Below are positions 17,327 through 26,180 of a stretch of DNA of 64,000 nucleotides, piece after piece. Each line of letters begins with the position of its first letter. The first letter of the stretch is position 1. The stretch is from Micrococcaceae bacterium (GTDB lineage: Bacteria; Actinomycetota; Actinomycetes; Actinomycetales; Micrococcaceae). The notes beneath the pieces were generated by a model, which searched no databases, was not told the origin of the DNA, and saw nothing but the letters and a program-made list of their open reading frames with translations. A program made the translations under genes and the position numbers. The stretch is from contig JAODMR010000108.1 in assembly GCA_025465475.1 (NCBI GenBank), positions 1 to 64,000 on the forward strand. Reading direction: 5' to 3'.

Positions 17327-17407
17327 CCCGGATCCGCTCCGATACGGTGAAAGCCTCGCCCCTTCCTGCCGGAGGGGCAGGTAGGGGTGCTGGCGAAAGG
17401 ACGCGCG

Positions 17408-18259
17408 GTGGCGAACAAGGACAGACATACTTTTCCTGCCGACCTGCTCAAGGTCGGTACCGGCTTCCGGCTGGCGGACGTCGACGCCGCAGGAAAGCCG
17501 GGCTTTGCCGGCGGGAAGCGGCAGGGCAAGGCTGTGCTCCACCGGCGGGCGGAGGTCCTGGCGGGACTGCAGGAAAAGCTCTACGCCAGTGGCCGCAGCG
17601 GAGGGGACCGGTCGCTCCTGCTGGTGCTGCAGGCGATGGACACGGCAGGCAAGGGCGGCATGATCAGCCACGTCGTGGGCAGCGTCGATCCCCAGGGCGT
17701 GCAGTTGTCAGCGTTCAAGGCGCCGACGGCGGAGGAGAAGTCCCACGATTTTCTGTGGCGCATCCGGCGCGCTGTCCCCGCACCGGGGATGCTCGGCGTT
17801 TTTGACCGCTCCCACTACGAGGACGTTCTCATCCACCGGGTGCACGGCTGGGCAAACGCAGCCGAACTCGAGCGGCGCTACGAAGCCATCCGCGGCTTCG
17901 AAGCCGACCTCGCAGCCTCCGGAACGACCATCCTCAAGGTCATGCTGCACATCAGCCCGGAGGAACAAAAGGCGCGGCTGCTGGCCCGCCTGGCCGATCC
18001 GGCGAAACACTGGAAGTACAGTACGGGCGACCTCACCGAACGGCTGCTCTGGCCGCAGTACATGGACGCTTTCCAGGCGGCCTTCGAGCAGACCTCCGCG
18101 GAAGCGGCGCCGTGGTTCGTTGTCCCGGCGAATCGGAAGTGGTATGCCCGGCTGGCCGTGCAGGAGCTCGTGATCCGCGCCTTGGCGGACATGGACCTGG
18201 GCTGGCCCGCAGCAGATTTCGACGTCGAAGCGGAGACCCGCCGGATCCGGGAGTCCTAG
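17408..18259 (+). CDS. ppk2: Polyphosphate kinase 2 family protein
   Basis: About 283 residues from a GTG with AAAGGAC six bases upstream. A GTG 21 bp earlier is possible. The PPK2 core is clear: LVLQAMDTAGKGGMISHV (Walker A-like), the lid region with FLWRIRRAVPAPG, the Walker B-like GVFDRSHYEDVLIHRVH, and HISPEEQKARLLARLADP. WKYSTGDLTERLLWPQYMDA and the catalytic-face VPANRKWYARLAV follow. Such enzymes move phosphate between polyphosphate and nucleoside di- or monophosphates. The class (I, II or III) cannot be fixed here, although the single domain fits class I or III. Confidence 0.9.
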   Translation: MANKDRHTFPADLLKVGTGFRLADVDAAGKPGFAGGKRQGKAVLHRRAEVLAGLQEKLYASGRSGGDRSLLLVLQAMDTAGKGGMISHVVGSVDPQGVQLSAFKAPTAEEKSHDFLWRIRRAVPAPGMLGVFDRSHYEDVLIHRVHGWANAAELERRYEAIRGFEADLAASGTTILKVMLHISPEEQKARLLARLADPAKHWKYSTGDLTERLLWPQYMDAFQAAFEQTSAEAAPWFVVPANRKWYARLAVQELVIRALADMDLGWPAADFDVEAETRRIRES

Positions 18260-18287
18260 CCCTGGGGACCGCGAAGCCAGTGCATCC

Positions 18288-18527
18288 CTAGTGGTTAGCC
18301 TGGTCGTTGGCGGCATCGGCACGCGCCGACGCCAGCCTCGCCCTGGCACCTTCCAGCCATTCCTCGCAGCGCTTGGCCAGCGCCTCGCCGCGCTCCCATA
18401 ACGCCAGCGATTCCTCCAACGTGGCCCCGCCGGCCTCCAGGCGGGATACGACGCTCACCAGTTCCTCCCGGGCGTGTTCGTAGCTCAGGGCAGAGACGTC
18501 GGTTCCTGCCGGCGGGGTGTTACTCAT
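18288..18527 (-). CDS. xseB: Exodeoxyribonuclease VII small subunit
   Basis: 79 residues with AGGAG seven bases before the ATG. The single helical-hairpin domain reads [20 protein letters not shown], then [22 protein letters not shown], a close match to XseB. Several copies bind the large subunit to form a nuclease that degrades single-stranded DNA. The start overlaps the xseA stop by four bases, so the two are translationally coupled. Confidence 0.95.
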   Translation of the reverse strand: MSNTPPAGTDVSALSYEHAREELVSVVSRLEAGGATLEESLALWERGEALAKRCEEWLEGARARLASARADAANDQANH

Positions 18528-19966
18528 GAAGTTCTCCTGTCGTCGTTGCTCGCAACGGAGTCGGCGGTGTCGTCAGTGTCGTCGTGCGGGGCGTCGTGGT
18601 GCGGGGCAGCGTCAGCGTCAGCGTCAGCGTCGTCGTCGTGCGGGTCACCGGTGCCCGAGGCGTCGTCACTTCGACCTCGGTCGCTGCCGGTGGACCGGCC
18701 ACCGAAGCTGCCTTCGGCAACCCGGATCCGCAGTGTCGTTCCCATGGGCGCCTGTTCCGGTGTCCGGACAACGTCCCCATCCAAAAGCTGCACGACGGCG
18801 TAACCCCGATCGAGCGTGTTCTGTGGGGACAGTGAGCGGACCTGCGCGCGCAGGTGCGAGACCCGGTCCGCACCCCGCGCTACGGCCGCGGAGGCTGCGG
18901 CGAGTGAGCGGCGGCGCAGCCTGGCGACCTCATCGCCCCGCACGCTCACCATGCCTCCCGGATCCGCCAGCACCGGCCTGGTGCGCAGCTGCTCCAGCCG
19001 CTCCGTTTCCCGCTCCACCAAGGTACGCACGCGACGGTTCAGGAGTTCCCGGGCCTGCCGAACCCGTAACAGTTCCTCCGCCACATCGGGAACCACCCGT
19101 TTCGCGGCGTCGGTCGGGGTGGAGGCCCGCAGATCAGCCACCTCGTCCAGCAGGGGCCGGTCAGCCTCATGCCCGATGGCGCTGACCACCGGAGTTTTCG
19201 CAGCGGACACGGCGCGGATCAGCTTTTCCTGGCTGAAGGGCAGGAGATCCTCCAGGGAACCCCCACCCCTGGCAATGATGATGACGTCGACTTCCGGGTC
19301 CGCGTCCAGCTCGGCCAATGCCGCGCAGACCTGGCTGACGGCATTGACACCCTGCACAGCCACCTCCCGGACCGCGAACTGGACGGCCGGCCAGCGTAGC
19401 GACGCGTTGCGCAACACGTCCTTCTCCGCATCCGAGTTGCGGCCCGTGATCAGCCCGATTCGATGCGGCAGGAGGGGCAGCTTCTTCTTGCGGGACCCGG
19501 CAAAGAGCCCTTCAGCGGCCAGCGCCTGCCGCAGGTGCTCGATCCGGGCCAACAGATCACCCAGGCCGACGGGGCGGATGGCGTTGCCCTGCATGGACAG
19601 GCGTCCGGTCTTCAACCAAAAGTCCGGCCGCAGCTGTGCCACCACACGGGAACCGCGTTCCAAGGGGGCGGAGAGGGTGCTGAGTACGCCGCTGCGAAGG
19701 GTCACGGACAGGGACACTTCTGCATCAACGTCCCGCAGTGTGAGGTAGCAGACGCTCGCCCGTTGCGTCAGCTCAATGATCTGGCCCTCAACCCAGGCGG
19801 CTGGAGCCCGCTCAATGTGCATCTTCAGCTTCTCGCTGAGCAGGTGCAGGGGCCAGGGATGCTCCGGGGAGGTCTGCGCCGCCGTCGGTGGCAGGAGTGT
19901 CCGACGGGAACCATCCTGGTTTTCGGCGCTGGAGCCCGCTGCGGCGACGGGCACTTCCTCCAACAA
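18524..19966 (-). CDS. xseA: Exodeoxyribonuclease VII large subunit
   Basis: About 480 residues. The tracked ORF starts far upstream. A TTG at 19966 with GGAGG six bases before it gives an N-terminus that fits the family. The N-terminal OB fold ([30 protein letters not shown]) is followed by the catalytic core with [21 protein letters not shown] and [37 protein letters not shown] follows and then a coiled coil. The C-terminus carries an unusual run of about 50 residues rich in Asp, Ala and His, encoded by (GTCAGC)n/(GTC)n repeats. The protein partners with XseB. Confidence 0.93.
   Translation of the reverse strand: MLEEVPVAAAGSSAENQDGSRRTLLPPTAAQTSPEHPWPLHLLSEKLKMHIERAPAAWVEGQIIELTQRASVCYLTLRDVDAEVSLSVTLRSGVLSTLSAPLERGSRVVAQLRPDFWLKTGRLSMQGNAIRPVGLGDLLARIEHLRQALAAEGLFAGSRKKKLPLLPHRIGLITGRNSDAEKDVLRNASLRWPAVQFAVREVAVQGVNAVSQVCAALAELDADPEVDVIIIARGGGSLEDLLPFSQEKLIRAVSAAKTPVVSAIGHEADRPLLDEVADLRASTPTDAAKRVVPDVAEELLRVRQARELLNRRVRTLVERETERLEQLRTRPVLADPGGMVSVRGDEVARLRRRSLAAASAAVARGADRVSHLRAQVRSLSPQNTLDRGYAVVQLLDGDVVRTPEQAPMGTTLRIRVAEGSFGGRSTGSDRGRSDDASGTGDPHDDDADADADAAPHHDAPHDDTDDTADSVASNDDRRTS
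18563..18672. repeat. GTC/GTCAGC microsatellite in the 3' end of xseA
   Basis: Three perfect GTCAGC units at 18611-18628 are followed by GTCGTCGTCGTG. Further GTCGTC runs lie on both sides. On the xseA strand they encode alternating Asp/Ala and Asp-rich runs. The unit length of 6 keeps the reading frame. Confidence 0.7.
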
Positions 19967-20145
19967 CGTGGACCTCCGGAACAGGATGACGGGTGACTGC
20001 CGGCGGGGGATCGGCCGGCCGTCCGCGGACGGACGATTTCCTACTCTCCATTCTGGACCATGCCCCTGACAGATCGGTCCAGCTGGGGAAGAGCCGGACC
20101 CACCGGATACAGTAAAGGCCGAAACCAAATCCTGCCTGGAGAAAA

Positions 20146-20970
20146 ATGCGCACCCTTTTTGCTGCCCTGGCAGCGCTGCTTGCCGTGCTGTTGACGGCGG
20201 TCGCAGTCCCGGCCATCTGGCTGGACCGCAACGTCGTCTCATCGTCCGGATTTGTGGCTTTGGCCTCTCCTCTTGGCACCGGGAACGACTTCCGTACGGC
20301 GCTCGCCGACACGACGGCCAAGGCGGTCACCGCCAACCTGAATGTTCCTCCCATCCTGCTCGCCGTCGTGCAACCGGTCATCGCGTCGTCAACCAAGGCA
20401 CTGACCGAGGACCCTGCCTACCCCGCTGCCTGGCAGGACGTGCTCCGGCGCAGCCACGAGCTGACGGTTGAAAGGGCTGGCGACTCCGATGACGGCAGCG
20501 CGCTGATCCTGGACGTCGCGCCCATGCTGAACCTGGTGGTCGACAAGGTGGCCGCCGGGCTCGGCCAGCAGGTGTCGATGCCCCAGGAGGTCCTCATCAC
20601 TCTTGGCGGTTCTGGCCAGCGGGAAACCATCGCGCAGGTGGTTCGGTTCGCCCCGCTCTTTTATTGGCTCGGGGCAGCAGCGGTGCTGTCGTTTGTGCTG
20701 GCCCTGCTGATCGCCCGTCGCCGCTCGACGACGGCGGCTTTGCTGGGCATAGGGCTGGCGGCGGTCGCGGTGGTCTGGAAACTCACCATGGATCAGGTGG
20801 TCACGCGCGTGGTGGCCAAGTCCACAGGTAACGCTGTGGCCGAGATTTTTAAGAACAACCTGGTCACTGCCGCCGGCGCTGCCTTTGAGCCCTGGATCAT
20901 CACTACGCTCGTTTTTGCCGCAGTGCTGGCCATCGCAGGAACCCTGGGCCGAATCTTCGCCCGTAGCTGA
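20146..20970 (+). CDS. Membrane protein of unknown function
   Basis: 274 residues, not assigned to a named family. One N-terminal hydrophobic segment (TLFAALAALLAVLLTAVAVPAIWL) comes first. Then an extracytoplasmic region of about 135 residues contains DFRTALADTTAKAVTANLNV. Two membrane helices (residues about 170-205) and one at the C-terminus (VFAAVLAIAGTLGRIFA) follow. The pattern is typical of actinobacterial envelope proteins with an ordered external helical domain. GGAG lies four bases before the ATG, which is close. It is divergent from xseA and upstream of ispH by 61 bp, so it may share the ispH transcript. Confidence 0.7.
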   Translation: MRTLFAALAALLAVLLTAVAVPAIWLDRNVVSSSGFVALASPLGTGNDFRTALADTTAKAVTANLNVPPILLAVVQPVIASSTKALTEDPAYPAAWQDVLRRSHELTVERAGDSDDGSALILDVAPMLNLVVDKVAAGLGQQVSMPQEVLITLGGSGQRETIAQVVRFAPLFYWLGAAAVLSFVLALLIARRRSTTAALLGIGLAAVAVVWKLTMDQVVTRVVAKSTGNAVAEIFKNNLVTAAGAAFEPWIITTLVFAAVLAIAGTLGRIFARS

Positions 20971-21031
20971 AGCAGGGTCCGGAGCCGGGTTACCCGCAAG
21001 GCGGAATTACTTCGGCACGTAGACTGGGTGC

Positions 21032-22120
21032 ATGACCACAGCCGCTGTTTCCGTTCCCATGCCTGCCGTTCCACGCCGTCGGCGTGCGCCGGCAGACGTA
21101 ACGGCCGCGGCCCCTGTGATTGGCACCAAAAAGGTTTTGCTGGCCGCCCCGCGCGGTTATTGTGCTGGCGTTGACCGTGCCGTCGTGGCCGTCGAAAAGG
21201 CCCTGGAGCATTACGGGCCGCCCGTCTATGTGCGCAAGCAAATCGTGCACAATGTCCACGTGGTCTCTTCCCTGGAGGCGAAGGGCGCCGTTTTCGTCGA
21301 TGAGACCGATGAGGTGCCGGAGGGCGCGCTGGTGATCTTTTCGGCCCACGGTGTCTCTCCCGCGGTCATTTCCACCGCCGCTGACCGTGGCCTGCGGACC
21401 ATTGACGCCACCTGCCCGCTGGTCACCAAGGTGCACCGTGAGGCCGTGCGATTCGCCCGGGATGACTTCGACATCCTCCTCATTGGCCACGAAGGCCATG
21501 AAGAAGTTGAAGGCACCGCCGGTGAAGCGCCCGAACACATCCAGATCGTGAACGGTCCCCAGGACGTGGACGCCGTACAGGTTCGGGATCCGGAAAAGGT
21601 CATCTGGCTGTCGCAGACGACCCTCAGCGTTGACGAGACCATGGAAACGGTGCGCCTGCTCAAGGACCGGTTTCCCACCCTGCAGGATCCCCCCAGCGAC
21701 GACATCTGCTACGCGACCACCAACCGCCAGGTCGCGATCAAGAAGATCGCACCGGCAGCCGACCTGGTGATCGTGGTGGGGTCAGCCAACTCCTCCAACT
21801 CGGTGCGGCTGGTCGAAGTGGCGCTGGAGTACGGAGCCAAGGCCTCCTACCGGGTGGACTTCGCAAACGAGGTCGACGAATCCTGGTTCGAAGGTGTGGC
21901 AACCGTCGGCGTCACCAGCGGTGCGTCGGTTCCAGAGGTCCTGGTGCAGGACGTGTTGCGTCTGCTGGCGGACTACGGCTACCAGGATGTGCAGGAAGTG
22001 GTCACCGCCGAGGAGGACCTGTTGTTCTCCCTGCCCAAGGAACTGCGCGCCACCCTGAAGCAGGCGGGCGATGCCAGCCGTGCCCTGGGCGGTCGGGGCC
22101 AGCGCCCCGTCTCCAGCTGA
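21032..22120 (+). CDS. ispH: 4-hydroxy-3-methylbut-2-enyl diphosphate reductase
   Basis: 362 residues. This is the last enzyme of the MEP pathway, making IPP and DMAPP with a [4Fe-4S] cluster. The three cluster cysteines appear in [25 protein letters not shown] and [11 protein letters not shown]. Other active-site motifs are [14 protein letters not shown], the E in [11 protein letters not shown], and [10 protein letters not shown]. The N-terminus has an extra stretch of about 30 basic residues before [10 protein letters not shown]. The last codons fall in the first copy of a 16-17-bp tandem repeat that continues past the stop. Confidence 0.97.
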   Translation: MTTAAVSVPMPAVPRRRRAPADVTAAAPVIGTKKVLLAAPRGYCAGVDRAVVAVEKALEHYGPPVYVRKQIVHNVHVVSSLEAKGAVFVDETDEVPEGALVIFSAHGVSPAVISTAADRGLRTIDATCPLVTKVHREAVRFARDDFDILLIGHEGHEEVEGTAGEAPEHIQIVNGPQDVDAVQVRDPEKVIWLSQTTLSVDETMETVRLLKDRFPTLQDPPSDDICYATTNRQVAIKKIAPAADLVIVVGSANSSNSVRLVEVALEYGAKASYRVDFANEVDESWFEGVATVGVTSGASVPEVLVQDVLRLLADYGYQDVQEVVTAEEDLLFSLPKELRATLKQAGDASRALGGRGQRPVSS

Positions 22121-22152
22121 GCCCCGTCTCCAACTGGCCCCGTCTCCAACTG
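22104..22152. repeat. Three tandem GCCCCGTCTCCAACTG copies at the ispH 3' end
   Basis: Copies at 22104-22120 (17 bp, with GCTGA), 22121-22136 and 22137-22152 (16 bp each). The first copy contains the ispH stop codon and the other two are untranslated. Confidence 0.75.
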
Positions 22153-22175
22153 GCCAGGATTAGGGTGCCCTGCGG

Positions 22176-23381
22176 TCAGCCTGCTGCGCGAACGGCGCGC
22201 AGGTCATGCCCCTCGGTGAGCTCCGGAGCGGTCAGGCCCCGCGGCGCTGACTCCACCGTGGACGGCGAGACCAGCCCCTCCGGGTCCAGGACATTGAGCT
22301 TGCGCGCCGTCGGCAGTACCCGTGCTTCCAGCGTGCCTACCAGCGAGTTGTAACGGTCCACCGAGGATTTCAGCGAGGACCCGAGCTTGCCGACGTTATC
22401 GCCCAGGGTGCCCAGCCGGACGTAAAGCTGGTTCGCCAGCTCAAAGAGTTCCTTCGCGTTCTCCGTCAACACGTCCTGGCGCCAGCTGAACGCCACCGCC
22501 TTGAGGACGGCGAGCAGGCTGACGGGGGAGGCGAGCACCACATTGCGGCTTATCGCGTAATCCAACAGGCCGGGATCAGCCAGCAGCGCCGAGGACAGGA
22601 TCGACTCGGCGGGGACAAAGCAGATCACCAGCTCGGGCGAATTGCCTGCCCCCTCCCAGTACTTTTTGGCGGCCAGCACGTCCACGTGGGACTTGAGGGC
22701 CTTGGCGTGCTGCGCTAGCAAGGATTCCGCCGCGCCGGCACCGGCCCCTGACTGCTCATGCGCGCGCAGATAAGCGGACAGGGGGACCTTGGCGTCCAGC
22801 ACCAGTTCCTTGCCGCCGGGAAGCCGCACCACCATGTCCGGGCGGCTGGTTCCCTCGGCAGTTGCCACATGCACCTGCTCGGCGAAATCCACGTGCGCCA
22901 GCATGCCCGCGGCCTCCACCACCCGGCGCAGTTGAACCTCGCCCCACTGGCCCCTGGCGCTGTTGGACCGCAGGGCCGACTCCAGGGACTGCGTGGTCAG
23001 CAGCAACCGGGCATCCGCTTCCTTTGCGTCCCGAAGCTGCTCCGCCAGCTGCCCGTACTGCTCCACCCGGTCCCGTTCCAACAGGGACACCTGCCGCTGC
23101 ACGGCCGACAACCGTTCGGCCACCGGGCCCAGCGCCTGCAGTACTGACGCTTCCCCGCCTTGCTTGTCCGTCAGCTGGCGGTTCTGCGCGGACAAGAGGC
23201 GCCGCTCCGCGTCCGCAGCGGCGTAGTCGGCCCGCAACTCCCCGAGCCGTGCCGTGGCTTCATCAAAGTCCTGCTCCAGGGCCCCGAGCCGGCGCCGCAA
23301 CACCAGCCAGGCTGCTGCTGCGCCCACGACCAGGCCCAGCAGCAGCAGAAGTATCGGCATCAATCCGGCAGGTTCAGTCAT
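22176..23381 (-). CDS. rmuC: DNA recombination protein RmuC
   Basis: 401 residues. One N-terminal membrane helix (LMPILLLLLGLVVGAAAAWLV) is followed by a coiled coil (residues about 30-130). The RmuC nuclease-like domain follows, with SARGQWGEVQLRRVVEAAGM, then RPDMVVRLPGGKELVLDAK carrying the PD-(D/E)xK-type D and K residues. VICFVPAESILSSAL and VVLASPVSLLAVLKAVAFSW come next. RmuC limits DNA inversions in E. coli, and its biochemical role is not settled. The ATG at 23381 has GGAGG only one base upstream, so an internal ATG seven codons later is an alternative. Confidence 0.93.
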   Translation of the reverse strand: MTEPAGLMPILLLLLGLVVGAAAAWLVLRRRLGALEQDFDEATARLGELRADYAAADAERRLLSAQNRQLTDKQGGEASVLQALGPVAERLSAVQRQVSLLERDRVEQYGQLAEQLRDAKEADARLLLTTQSLESALRSNSARGQWGEVQLRRVVEAAGMLAHVDFAEQVHVATAEGTSRPDMVVRLPGGKELVLDAKVPLSAYLRAHEQSGAGAGAAESLLAQHAKALKSHVDVLAAKKYWEGAGNSPELVICFVPAESILSSALLADPGLLDYAISRNVVLASPVSLLAVLKAVAFSWRQDVLTENAKELFELANQLYVRLGTLGDNVGKLGSSLKSSVDRYNSLVGTLEARVLPTARKLNVLDPEGLVSPSTVESAPRGLTAPELTEGHDLRAVRAAG

Positions 23382-23432
23382 GCCTCCAGCGTTGCACGCG
23401 GCACCGACAAAACCTCTCCTCCAGTAAGCTTG

Positions 23433-24524
23433 ATGACCGTGGCTCTTACTATCGGCATCGTCGGACTGCCCAACGTCGGCAAATCAACCCTCTTCAACGC
23501 GCTGACCCGCAACAACGTGCTCGCGGCGAACTATCCGTTCGCCACCATCGAGCCGAACGTCGGCGTAGTGAGCCTGCCTGACCCGCGGCTGGAAAGCCTG
23601 GCGAAGGTCTTCGGTTCGGCTCGCCTGATGCCCGCCACGGTCTCCTTCGTCGACATCGCCGGTATCGTCAAGGGCGCCTCCGAAGGTGAGGGTCTGGGCA
23701 ACCAGTTCCTGGCCAACATCCGCGAGGCCGAGGCCATCGCCCAGGTCATCCGCGTCTTCGACGATCCCGACGTCGTGCACGTGGACGGCAAGGTTGACCC
23801 GCGCTCGGACATGGAGACCATCAATACGGAACTGATCCTGGCCGACCTGCAGACCATTGAGAAGGCGCTGCCGCGGATCGAGAAAGCCGTCAAGCTCAAG
23901 CAGCGGGAGGCGGCGGAGCTCGCAGCCATCCAGAAAGCGCAGGCGGTGCTGGAGCGCGGCGACACCATCTTCTCCTCGGTTGCCAGCGACAAGCTGGAGA
24001 TGGAATACCTGCGCGAGCTCAGCCTGCTCACGGCCAAGCCTTTCATCTACGTCTTCAACGTCGACGACGCCGTCCTGGGCAGCGCCGAGCGGCAGCAGGA
24101 GCTGCGCGACCTGGTCGCCCCGGCCGACTCGATTTTCCTGGACGCCAAGCTCGAAGCCGACCTCGTGGAGCTCGACCCCGAGGAAGCCCGCGAGATGCTG
24201 GAAATGAACGGCCAGGACGAGTCCGGGCTGGATCAGCTCGCCCGCGTCGGATTCCACACCCTGGGCCTGCAGACCTACCTGACCGCCGGTCCGAAGGAAA
24301 CCCGTGCCTGGACAATCCGCCAGGGCGACACGGCACCCCAGGCAGCCGGCGTCATCCACTCCGACTTCCAGCGTGGCTTCATCAAGGCCGAAGTGGTCAG
24401 CTTCGACGACCTCATCGCGGCCGGGTCCATGGCGGAGGCGAAGTCCCGCGGTAAGGTCCGGATCGAAGGCAAGGACTACGTCATGGCCGACGGCGACGTG
24501 GTGGAGTTCCGGTTTAACGTCTAG
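23433..24524 (+). CDS. ychF: Redox-regulated ATPase YchF (OLA1 family)
   Basis: About 363 residues. The tracked ORF extends upstream antisense to rmuC. The family N-terminus ([20 protein letters not shown]) fixes the start near ATG 23433 or GTG 23439. G1 is GLPNVGKST, the switch I region has [12 protein letters not shown], and G3 is [20 protein letters not shown]. The G4-like NVDD is the variant position that shifts this Obg relative from GTP to ATP. A coiled-coil insert (residues about 130-200) and the C-terminal TGS domain ([20 protein letters not shown]) are present. It binds ribosomes. Confidence 0.95.
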   Translation: MTVALTIGIVGLPNVGKSTLFNALTRNNVLAANYPFATIEPNVGVVSLPDPRLESLAKVFGSARLMPATVSFVDIAGIVKGASEGEGLGNQFLANIREAEAIAQVIRVFDDPDVVHVDGKVDPRSDMETINTELILADLQTIEKALPRIEKAVKLKQREAAELAAIQKAQAVLERGDTIFSSVASDKLEMEYLRELSLLTAKPFIYVFNVDDAVLGSAERQQELRDLVAPADSIFLDAKLEADLVELDPEEAREMLEMNGQDESGLDQLARVGFHTLGLQTYLTAGPKETRAWTIRQGDTAPQAAGVIHSDFQRGFIKAEVVSFDDLIAAGSMAEAKSRGKVRIEGKDYVMADGDVVEFRFNV

Positions 24525-24573
24525 CAGCGGTTCTCCCGGAACGCTGGTGACGTACCGGGTTCGCTGAGCGAAA

Positions 24574-24643
24574 AAGAAGACCTCCGGGTGGGGTGGATGG
24601 ATCTTGTCCAAAGGATCCATCGACTGAACCCCGAGGTCTTCTT
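24574..24643. terminator. Long bidirectional hairpin between ychF and LLM gene
   Basis: AAGAAGACCTCCGGG near 24574 pairs with CCCCGAGGTCTTCTT, which ends at 24643, with one bulge. The loop holds a second small inverted repeat (TGGATC...GATCCA). It separates two convergent genes and ends exactly at the LLM stop codon, so it probably terminates both. Runs of A on one side and T on the other support this. Confidence 0.7.
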
Positions 24644-25740
24644 CATATCCCTGGCCGTTGCTGATTAATCCGCTCAAGACCACCCGTGGCCGATTCCTCA
24701 ACCCCTGCCGGAGCCCATCCCAGGGCGGGACCCAACTCGGTGGCCATGTCGGTAAGGATCTGGATGTAGTCCTCTTGGTCGAAGCTGAAGGGCAACGCGA
24801 ACGCCACTTCGTCGACCTCCTGGAACCCCGCGTGGGAGTGCAACTGTTCCGCAATCTGATCGCTGGTGCCAATGAGATCGGGGGCGAACAGCATCCCTCG
24901 TGGCCCCTGCGGCTCCCGGGTGCGGGGCGTGCGTTGATCGACGTATCGCTGGTACTTTTCCCGCTGTTTGGCTGACGCCGAGTCGGTCGGGATGACCACC
25001 AGGCCTTGCGAGACCCGGGCTGGTTGGTGTGATTGGCCTGATGTCGCTGCTGCTTCACGGTAGGCGCGAATCTGTGATTGCTGGATCTGGGCAAATGCCG
25101 GTTCCTCATTGGTTTCGGGGAAGATCACACTGCTCGAGAGCAGATTGAATCCGTTCGCCCCGGCCCAGATGGCCGATTTCCGGCTTGCCGCCCCATACCA
25201 AAGACGTTTACGCAGCCCGGCGGAGTGCGGCTCAACGCGGTTGGAGAATTCCTCGACAACCCCCTGCTTGCCGGAAAACTCCCGGACCCGTTCTCCCGCA
25301 ATCAGACGTGCAAGCCGATCCACGCGTGCGTAGCCGAAGTCCTCCAGTTCGGCGGAATCCGGGTACAACGCGTGCTTCACGGTGTCGTAGTGCATTGGTT
25401 CCCCCACACTCAGGCCCGGATTTATTCGCCCGCCGGCGAGCAGATCCACGGTGGCCAGGTCCTCGGCCAGGCGCAGGGGGTTTTCCCAGCCCATTGGGGT
25501 CACGGCGGTTCCAAGCTCGATCCGTGAGGTGCGCTGGCTGGCCGCGGCCATGATCGCAATGGGGGAGGAGATCCCGAACTGCAGATGGCGATGGCGCAGC
25601 CATGCGCTGTCGAATCCAAGCCGCTCACCCAATTCGATGACCTGCAACGTCGACTCATGCCCCGCCGCTGGATCCGCCGGGTTGAACAGGCCAATAGTGA
25701 GGAATCCAAGCTTGCGTAACGGTCGTGAGGAGTCGGGCAT
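24643..25740 (-). CDS. LLM-class flavin-dependent oxidoreductase
   Basis: 365 residues with AAGGAAG upstream of ATG 25740. Luciferase-like TIM barrel: LGFLTIGLFNPADPAAGHES, then GFDSAWLRHRHLQFGISSP, RTSRIELGTAVTPMGWENPLRLAEDLATVD, LSVGEPMHYDTV and LWYGAASRKSAIWAG. The C-terminal LIGTSDQIAEQLHSHAGFQEVDEVAFALP is typical of F420- or FMN-dependent monooxygenases. The histidine-rich WLRHRHLQF region is seen in alkanal/alkanesulfonate relatives. Substrate unknown. It is monocistronic. Confidence 0.85.
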   Translation of the reverse strand: MPDSSRPLRKLGFLTIGLFNPADPAAGHESTLQVIELGERLGFDSAWLRHRHLQFGISSPIAIMAAASQRTSRIELGTAVTPMGWENPLRLAEDLATVDLLAGGRINPGLSVGEPMHYDTVKHALYPDSAELEDFGYARVDRLARLIAGERVREFSGKQGVVEEFSNRVEPHSAGLRKRLWYGAASRKSAIWAGANGFNLLSSSVIFPETNEEPAFAQIQQSQIRAYREAAATSGQSHQPARVSQGLVVIPTDSASAKQREKYQRYVDQRTPRTREPQGPRGMLFAPDLIGTSDQIAEQLHSHAGFQEVDEVAFALPFSFDQEDYIQILTDMATELGPALGWAPAGVEESATGGLERINQQRPGI

Positions 25741-26180
25741 GGGCTTCCTTCAGGGATCGGCATACAGCTGATCCTCATGATATGCGGGGCGGGACTTCCG
25801 CAGCTCCCAGCGGACGGCGCTGCCGAGCATGGAAGGTGTGATGTCTGGCTGGTCCATCAGGCTCCCATCCAACGGTTATCCACAGTCAGCACGCCTCAGG
25901 CCCAGCGCTATGCATCGGCGGCCGGACGGCCGATTCGTCATTTGTGCGAACTTCTGAGTGACAGCATCCCGCTCTGTGTCTCAGCTGAACGTTTCCCGGG
26001 CGATTCAGGTTGCATCTCGATAACGACCCCCCGCGCACCGCAACCTTTTTTACGCGCCAGTAACAAATTGGGTCTAGGCTTCTGTGCATGTGAGACAAGC
26101 CACTAGTCGGACCGATTAGGGTTGTCGGGCCAGGGTGAGAGCATCCTGGTTTACACACACTCAGATACCAAGGAGGCGGA
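25741..26180. promoter_or_regulatory. 440-bp non-coding region upstream of peptide ABC operon
   Basis: No convincing gene was found here. The region is less GC-rich than its surroundings and holds the control signals of the divergent LLM gene and the peptide-transporter operon. It contains one perfect TTATCCACA (25876-25884), the DnaA-box consensus, standing alone. A strong ribosome site (AGGAGGCGGA) lies immediately before the ATG at 26181. I could not pick a -35/-10 pair with confidence. Confidence 0.5.

Noticed and set aside
15881-17671. 596-residue open frame on the - strand
   Set aside because: It is antisense to the AlaA-type aminotransferase, and its product is a high-GC shadow without recognisable motifs.
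23484-25109. 541-residue open frame on the - strand
   Set aside because: It lies antisense to ychF and runs into the LLM gene in another frame. ychF carries clear P-loop and TGS motifs.
25876-25884. Single perfect DnaA box (TTATCCACA)
   Set aside because: A replication origin would need a cluster of boxes and dnaA/dnaN neighbours. This is isolated and may be chance or a minor regulatory site.
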